Source of the DNA: Bifidobacterium scaligerum
Lineage (GTDB): Bacteria > Actinomycetota > Actinomycetes > Actinomycetales > Bifidobacteriaceae
Assembly (NCBI RefSeq): GCF_002802865.1
Contig: NZ_PGLQ01000004.1
Coordinates: 1 to 64,000 of the forward strand
DNA length: 64,000 nucleotides
Direction of reading: 5' to 3'
The notes under the pieces: model-generated
Seen by the model: only the letters and a program-made list of their open reading frames with translations
Databases searched by the model: none
What the model was told of the DNA's origin: nothing
Made by a program: the position numbers and the translations under genes
In this document: positions 62,150 through 64,000 of the stretch, piece after piece
Layout: each line of letters starts with the position of its first letter
Position numbering within the stretch: the first letter of the stretch is position 1

Positions 62150-63445
62150 ATGGGTACCGATTTCAGTACGCAAACCATTCATGCCGGGTATGACCCGATC
62201 GAACATGGACATGCCGCAGTACCTCCCATCTACGCCTCAGCGGCATTCGACCTCGAAAACGCATTACGAGGCGACGCACTCGCCTCCGGCCAAGCCGAAG
62301 GCTTCGAATACTCGCGTGTGGCCAATCCCACTGTGGACGCGCTGGAGCAGCGCCTTGCCGTCTTGGAGCACGGGATCGGCGCTGTTGCGGTGAGTTCCGG
62401 CATGGCAGCCGTAACCTACGCGCTGATGTGCGCCGCGGAAGGCGGCGGCCGTATCATCGCCCCTACGAATCTTTACGGTGCCAGCGTGGACGCGCTCGGC
62501 GACTTCTTGCCCCAGTTCGGCATTCACACCGATTTTGTAAGCAATATCAACGATCTGGACGAAGTGGCCTCCAAAATCGGACCGAACACGCGCGCAATCT
62601 TCGCAGAGACTGTAGCCAATCCCTCCACCACGATCCTGGATGTCGAGCCTTTGGCCGAGCTGGCCCATCGACATGGCATCGCCCTTATCGTGGACAACAC
62701 CGTACCGACACCGTATCTGTTCAATCCGATTCTCTTCGGCGCGGATATCGTGGTCCATTCCACCACCAAGGGCATCACCGGTCATGGCAACGCCATCGGC
62801 GGAGCGGTTATCGATGGAGGTCATTTCGACTGGGCCAACGGCCGCTTCCCCCAATTCACCGCTCGCCAACAAGTCATCAGCGACGATCGCACCGATCAAT
62901 GGCATAGTTTTGCCGAAAAGTTCGGCAAGGCCGCCTTCATCAAACGTATCCGCATCAAGTATCTGCGCACGTTCGGCGCAGTGGCAAGCCCGTTCAACGC
63001 CTATCTCTCCCTCATCGGATTGGAGACCCTGCCTCAGCGGGTCGCCCAGCAGGTGGCCTCCGCAAAGGCGATCGCCGAGCATCTGTCCCGTAGCCCACAT
63101 GTCATCAAGGTCAACTATTCCGGTCTGGGCTATACGCCGCAATATGAGCTGATCGGCAAGTATTTCCCTCGCGGCGTAGGACAGATCCTTTCGTTCCTGG
63201 TGGACGGCGACGCTAACAACGTACGTCGAATCATCGACGGCACACGGCTGTTCTCCTATGTCCCGAACATCGGTGACGCCCGTTCATTGATTGTGGATCC
63301 GGCGCATATCACCCATCGAGAGGTGCCCGCCGAGGCGCGTATTGCCGCTGGAGTGAGCGATAATCTCATCCGACTGTCCATCGGGCTCGAATCCGTACAC
63401 GATCTCATCGCGGACCTCGATCAGGCCATTGCCGCCGCATACTAG
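62150..63445 (+). CDS. metY: O-acetylhomoserine/O-acetylserine sulfhydrylase (PLP)
   Basis: 431 residues from ATG 62150 with GAGGAA upstream; the frame runs further up into repeat D, without similarity. Cys/Met-metabolism PLP family: PPIYASAAFDLEN near 25, YSRVANPTVDALEQRLAVLE near 55, and the PLP lysine in VVHSTTKGITGHGNAIGG near 210. The long insert typical of MetY (FAEKFGKAAFIKRIR) is present. It makes homocysteine or cysteine from the acetyl-ester and sulfide. It is convergent with a second enzyme of the family at 63600. Confidence 0.92.
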   Translation: MGTDFSTQTIHAGYDPIEHGHAAVPPIYASAAFDLENALRGDALASGQAEGFEYSRVANPTVDALEQRLAVLEHGIGAVAVSSGMAAVTYALMCAAEGGGRIIAPTNLYGASVDALGDFLPQFGIHTDFVSNINDLDEVASKIGPNTRAIFAETVANPSTTILDVEPLAELAHRHGIALIVDNTVPTPYLFNPILFGADIVVHSTTKGITGHGNAIGGAVIDGGHFDWANGRFPQFTARQQVISDDRTDQWHSFAEKFGKAAFIKRIRIKYLRTFGAVASPFNAYLSLIGLETLPQRVAQQVASAKAIAEHLSRSPHVIKVNYSGLGYTPQYELIGKYFPRGVGQILSFLVDGDANNVRRIIDGTRLFSYVPNIGDARSLIVDPAHITHREVPAEARIAAGVSDNLIRLSIGLESVHDLIADLDQAIAAAY

Positions 63446-63460
63446 AACCGACAGCTTGAT

Positions 63461-63494
63461 AAGCGGCCATCTGGTTGTGATGGCCGCTTTTTTG
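63461..63494 (+). terminator. Terminator of metY
   Basis: AAGCGGCCATC-tggttgt-GATGGCCGCTT followed by TTTTG: a perfect 11-bp stem with a T-run, 16 bp past the stop codon. Confidence 0.93.
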
Positions 63495-63528
63495 TTACCG
63501 GAACCGTGAAACAATACGAGCAACAACA

Positions 63529-63570
63529 AACGAAGGTCGGCGTCAACAACTGTTGGCACCGACCTTCGTT
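63529..63570 (-). terminator. Terminator of the downstream PLP gene
   Basis: On the minus strand AACGAAGGTCGG and CCGACCTTCGTT pair perfectly, with a second short inner stem CAACA/TGTTG; TGTTGTTG follows. It is about 30 bp past the stop codon at 63600. Confidence 0.75.
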
Positions 63571-63599
63571 ATTCAGACTCCGAATACTCCAGCTGCGAT

Positions 63600-64000
63600 T
63601 CAGGCAAACACGCCTTCCGCGATCTTGCTGAATACATCCTCGTCCCCATGCCGTTGGAGGTAGCGCTCATAGGCGATGTCAAAGGCCTGTCCCAGATCTT
63701 CGATGAGATCGGCAGCGTCTTCGATGCCCACGGCAAGACGCACCAGCTCATCAGTGATACCCACCTTGAGCCTTTCTTCACGCGGCAGTTCGAAATGGGT
63801 CATGCGACAAGGCAGCTCGGCAAGTGATTCGACCGCGCCAAGCGAGACTGCCAAGTGGAAAATATGCAGATTGTTGAGCACGTCGGCAGGATCCACACCG
63901 GGTACGACTTCAAAGCTCAGTACACCTCCGGCGCCTCGCAATCCTTTGGCGGCCAGCTCACGCTCATGGCCTGGAAGACCCGGATAGTTGACGGTTTTGA
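63600..64000 (-). CDS. Cystathionine gamma-synthase/lyase-like PLP enzyme, C-terminal part
   Basis: The reading frame continues past 64000; the last 133 codons are seen. VNYPGLPGHERELAAKGL and GAGGVLSFEV followed by FHLAVSLGAVESLAELPCRMTH and VRLAVGIEDAADLIEDLGQA are the standard C-terminal motifs of trans-sulfuration enzymes of the MetB/MetC/CGL group. The PLP lysine is outside the window, so synthase and lyase cannot be separated. The last 25 residues (YERYLQRHGDEDVFSKIAEGVFA) extend the usual end. It is convergent with metY. Confidence 0.88.
   Translation of the reverse strand, partial: KTVNYPGLPGHERELAAKGLRGAGGVLSFEVVPGVDPADVLNNLHIFHLAVSLGAVESLAELPCRMTHFELPREERLKVGITDELVRLAVGIEDAADLIEDLGQAFDIAYERYLQRHGDEDVFSKIAEGVFA

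Overview
The window comes from the chromosome of a Bifidobacterium. The reasons are a high-GC actinobacterial 16S gene, an actinobacterial rRNA leader element, an rRNA spacer without tRNA genes, and many sugar-uptake clusters pairing an intracellular glycosidase with a MFS or ABC transporter and a local repressor. The 16S sequence fits the B. longum/B. breve side of the genus, but I cannot fix the species by eye. No phage, insertion sequence, transposase or CRISPR array is visible.

Layout. 1-2990 holds the end of an rRNA operon on the minus strand (16S, spacer, 5' part of 23S). 3028-4167 is rplK-rplA. 4489-8920 is a MarR-controlled heterodimeric ABC exporter. 9125-21852 is a glycosidase island: two GH3 enzymes, a GH30, a GH42, a MFS sugar transporter and three related TetR-family repressors. 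Palindromic operators can be read beside each repressor and the genes it probably controls. 22075-26463 is a MerR-type regulator divergent from an SDR / OFA-type MFS / Gfo-Idh-MocA oxidoreductase operon. 26475-36884 carries gshA-like, a 1745-residue CoA-enzyme-activase-type ATPase, and nrdG/nrdD with two NrdR boxes. 37286-41472 has tRNA-Asn, xseA, xseB and a long-chain acyl-CoA synthetase. 41711-49031 is a carbohydrate ABC importer with a GH31 alpha-xylosidase-like enzyme and a LacI regulator. 49269-54952 is a housekeeping mix (PHP, VKOR, dapF, murI, patatin, SPFH). 55079-61791 is an amino-acid ABC importer mixed with two dehydrogenases and a divergent M19 dipeptidase. 62150-64000 has two Cys/Met-metabolism PLP enzymes.

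How the genes work together. The glycosidase island looks like separately switched modules for short plant- or milk-type oligosaccharides: import (MFS), intracellular hydrolysis (GH42, GH30, GH3), each under its own repressor. The GH31 cluster is a lipoprotein-dependent importer feeding one intracellular hydrolase. The 55-62 kb cluster couples uptake of an amino-acid-like solute to two predicted oxidoreductases and a dipeptidase. I know of no described pathway with that set.

The most unusual non-coding signal is a set of long perfect inverted repeats (24-26 bp arms) between genes. Two of them, at 27886-27974 and 34377-34463, share an almost identical 36-nt loop although their perfectly paired arms are unrelated in sequence. 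Two more intergenic regions (33469-33566 and 53815-53959) hold tandem or alternating hairpins made of short repeated units, and the xseB terminator lies in a 91-bp tandem repeat.
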